Shown piece after piece: positions 7,171 through 8,372 of a stretch of 8,372 nt of DNA. Positions within the stretch are counted from its first letter, which is position 1. Every line of letters starts with the position of its first letter. The notes under the pieces were generated by a model. The model was not told the origin of the DNA. It worked only from the letters and a program-made list of their open reading frames with translations, and ran no database searches. The translations under genes were made by a program, and so were the position numbers. Source of the DNA: Bacteroidota bacterium (lineage in GTDB: Bacteria > Bacteroidota > Bacteroidia > Chitinophagales > Saprospiraceae); contig QQUB01000176.1 of assembly GCA_008501835.1 (NCBI GenBank), positions 1 through 8,372 of the forward strand. The letters run 5' to 3'.

Positions 7171-7176
7171 GTTAAC

Positions 7177-7290
7177 ATTTGTGTGTCGAATAAGCTTTTT
7201 AGCCCACGGCAACAAAATTGGACTATTATGAAAAAACTTTTTTAGCTCTAACTAAAAAAGGAAATGCTCTCCGCCCGGAGGGCATTTTTT
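7177..7290 (+). ncRNA. Candidate small RNA of about 110 nt
   Basis: The stretch is bounded by a promoter match (7140-7170) and a strong intrinsic terminator (7264-7290), with no recognisable protein gene between. It contains a hairpin CTTTTTTAG/CTAAAAAAG (7237-7245 with 7252-7260, loop of six) directly before the terminator stem, and a 5-codon frame ATG AAA AAA CTT TTT TAG (7228-7245) whose stop lies in that hairpin. I recognise no known RNA family. The start is estimated from promoter spacing and may be off by a few bases. A longer TTG-started frame crosses the terminator into murI in antisense and is not credible as a gene. Confidence 0.45.
7264..7290 (+). terminator. Strong intrinsic terminator, possibly bidirectional
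   Basis: ATGCTCTCC (7264-7272) pairs with GGAGGGCAT (7277-7285) with one G-U pair, around the loop GCCC, and is followed by T through 7290; AA before the stem can extend it against the T-run. Read on the minus strand the same stem is followed by TTTCC and then a T-run, so it could also end murI transcription arriving from the right. Confidence 0.85.
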
Positions 7291-7347
7291 GTTTGAAAAA
7301 AAAGGAAAATAATCCAGGAAAAATTCGAGAAGCAAAGTTGGCCGAAA

Positions 7348-7373
7348 GTAAAATAAGATATTCTTTATTTTAC
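7348..7373. repeat. AT-rich hairpin downstream of murI
   Basis: GTAAAATAA (7348-7356) and TTATTTTAC (7365-7373) are perfect complements, leaving a short centre (7357-7364). It lies about 80 bases beyond the murI stop codon and is followed in the murI sense by TTTC. This is a weak candidate for a murI 3'-end structure. Confidence 0.5.
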
Positions 7374-7382
7374 CCCAAGGAA

Positions 7383-7468
7383 GGGATTGCCGTCAAATTA
7401 GTAAAAATCAATGCCATGCCTCTGAGACCGGATTTTCGTAAAGCCACCACTAATTTGACGGATATCCC
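7383..7468. repeat. Long inverted repeat straddling the murI stop codon
   Basis: CCGTCAAATTAGT (7390-7402) and ACTAATTTGACGG (7449-7461) are exact 13-bp complements. After a 2x2 mismatch the pairing resumes with GGGAT (7383-7387) and ATCCC (7464-7468). The right arm covers the last codons and the stop of murI; the left arm lies in the 3' flank; 46 bases separate the inner ends. In murI mRNA this would tie the coding end to the 3' untranslated region. Confidence 0.75.
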
Positions 7469-8286
7469 AAATAAGGCGTCAAAATCTCCACATCCTCCCT
7501 CCCGGTCAAATACTCTACCGCCCATTTCATAGCCTCCTTTTCTCCGGAAGCATAAAATTCATGTTGAGGAATTTCTGTGGAAGGATTGAGCAGATCAAGG
7601 CTTTCAAGCCGACGCTTCAATTGTCGGGCCACAGCTGGAGCCGGGTTGATTATGTGTTCCGCTTCATCGATGATGTCGCGGATGATGTGTTCTACGAACG
7701 GGTAGTGGGTGCATCCCAATACGAAGGTGTCAGCACCTTCCGCTTCCATTGGGCGCAGGATTGATTCGAGTAATTCGCGGGTTTCCGGGTGTTCTATTTT
7801 GTGTTGTTCGATAAGTTTTACCAATCCGACGCATGGGTTTTCAATCATGGTAACGTCTTTGGCGTAGGCGTGCATGAGTTTGGCGTACCGTTGGCTTTTG
7901 AAGGTTCCGGCGGTTGCGAGCACACCTACTTTTCCGGTTTTGGTAAGTTTTGCAGCGGGTTTTACTGCGGGCTCCATACCTATGAAAGGCACCTCCGGCC
8001 ATTTTGAACGCATGGCATCGAGGGCAGCCGCAGAGGCCGTATTACAGGCTACGACAATGGCTTTACAACCTTTTTGAAGGAGGAATTCGATGATTCTGAA
8101 ACTCAGATCCCGGACTTGATCGGCCGTTTTATTTCCGTAGGGAATGTTTGCCGTGTCTCCGAGATAGATGATTTTTTCTGCGGGTAATAAATCAAAAACG
8201 GCATTGGCGACCGTAAGGCCGCCAATGCCGGAGTCAAAGACACCAATGGCTCTTTCTTTCCCAGGAACCGAATGGTTACTTTGCAT
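7450..8286 (-). CDS. murI: Glutamate racemase
   Basis: MurI interconverts L- and D-glutamate in the cytoplasm without a cofactor and supplies D-Glu for the MurD step of peptidoglycan synthesis. The 278-residue product has the usual family length and both halves of the active site: VFDSGIGG (D18, S19), PYG (49-51), VVACNTAS with catalytic C81, and LGCTHYPF with catalytic C192 followed by H194. The two cysteines act as the opposing acid/base pair, as is established for the family, so the enzyme should be active. The ATG at 8286-8284 places the FDSG motif at the normal distance from the N-terminus and is preceded, nine bases upstream, by AAAGG, a modest Shine-Dalgarno. The gene follows the end of another minus-strand gene by 33 bases and is probably in its operon. 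It converges on the giant gene. Its last codons lie in the right arm of the 7383-7468 inverted repeat. Confidence 0.97.
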   Translation of the reverse strand: MQSNHSVPGKERAIGVFDSGIGGLTVANAVFDLLPAEKIIYLGDTANIPYGNKTADQVRDLSFRIIEFLLQKGCKAIVVACNTASAAALDAMRSKWPEVPFIGMEPAVKPAAKLTKTGKVGVLATAGTFKSQRYAKLMHAYAKDVTMIENPCVGLVKLIEQHKIEHPETRELLESILRPMEAEGADTFVLGCTHYPFVEHIIRDIIDEAEHIINPAPAVARQLKRRLESLDLLNPSTEIPQHEFYASGEKEAMKWAVEYLTGREDVEILTPYLGYPSN

Positions 8287-8319
8287 GTTTTTTAACCTTT
8301 ATTGGTGAGGTGGCCAGGT

Positions 8320-8372
8320 TTACAGCTTAGCTTTCACCTTAGCACTCACATCCTGTGCTGGCTCTGAATAAA
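8320..8372 (-). CDS. C-terminal end of an upstream gene, possibly OmpH/Skp-family periplasmic chaperone
   Basis: An open frame enters from the right edge and ends with TAA at 8322-8320, giving 16 visible residues, YSEPAQDVSAKVKAKL. It is co-oriented with murI and separated from it by 33 bases, so the two are likely cotranscribed. In many Bacteroidota murI follows bamA and one or two ompH/skp genes, and a tail of the type DVxxxVKxKL would suit OmpH. The product call therefore rests on gene order and a very short tail. That a gene ends here is better supported than what it encodes. Confidence 0.45.
   Translation of the reverse strand, partial: YSEPAQDVSAKVKAKL

Noticed and set aside
7218..7532. 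104-codon plus-strand frame started by TTG
   Set aside because: It runs through the strong terminator at 7264-7290 and then antisense through the end of murI; it is rich in Lys from A-runs and has no domain.
1..8372. CRISPR array, tRNA, rRNA, insertion sequence, defence or phage genes
   Set aside because: Nothing on either strand resembled these: no spaced identical repeats, no transposase or integrase-like frame, and no tRNA-like cloverleaf. The repeats present are short heptad arrays and hairpins.

Overview
The window looks like chromosome of a member of the Bacteroidota. Three things support this: a very large secreted protein ending in a type IX secretion (T9SS) type B / gliding-motility-type C-terminal domain, a perfect match to the Bacteroidota promoter consensus (TTTG, 19 bases, TAnnTTTG), and A-rich translation starts with little Shine-Dalgarno signal. 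The domain mix (PKD, SprB-like, SdrD_B-like, C...CDS repeats) would suit a Saprospiraceae- or Chitinophagales-like lineage, but that narrower placement is inference.

Layout: (1) 1-507, minus strand, the first 169 residues of ClpB, running off the left edge. (2) 508-957, a divergent intergenic region with a 7-bp-period tandem repeat abutting the clpB start, two similar near-palindromes, and a 58-bp inverted-repeat structure that could form a three-way junction. (3) 958-6909, plus strand, a 1983-residue multi-domain secreted protein. (4) 6910-7449, a convergent intergenic region rich in structure: a second 7-bp-period repeat that includes the stop codon of the giant gene, two long hairpins, an intrinsic terminator, then a promoter and a second intrinsic terminator about 110 bases further on. 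The last three parts look like a free-standing small-RNA unit. (5) 7450-8286, minus strand, glutamate racemase murI. (6) 8320-8372, minus strand, the last 16 codons of an upstream co-oriented gene, possibly an OmpH/Skp-type periplasmic chaperone.

clpB (protein disaggregation) and murI (D-glutamate for peptidoglycan) are housekeeping genes. The giant gene sits between them as a single-gene unit, with none of the usual partners (PorP/SprF-like or OmpA-like genes) inside the window. It probably encodes an extracellular, surface-attached or released adhesin-like protein. The least explained parts of the window are the two heptad repeats at gene edges, the candidate small RNA at about 7177-7290, and the long inverted repeat straddling the murI stop codon.
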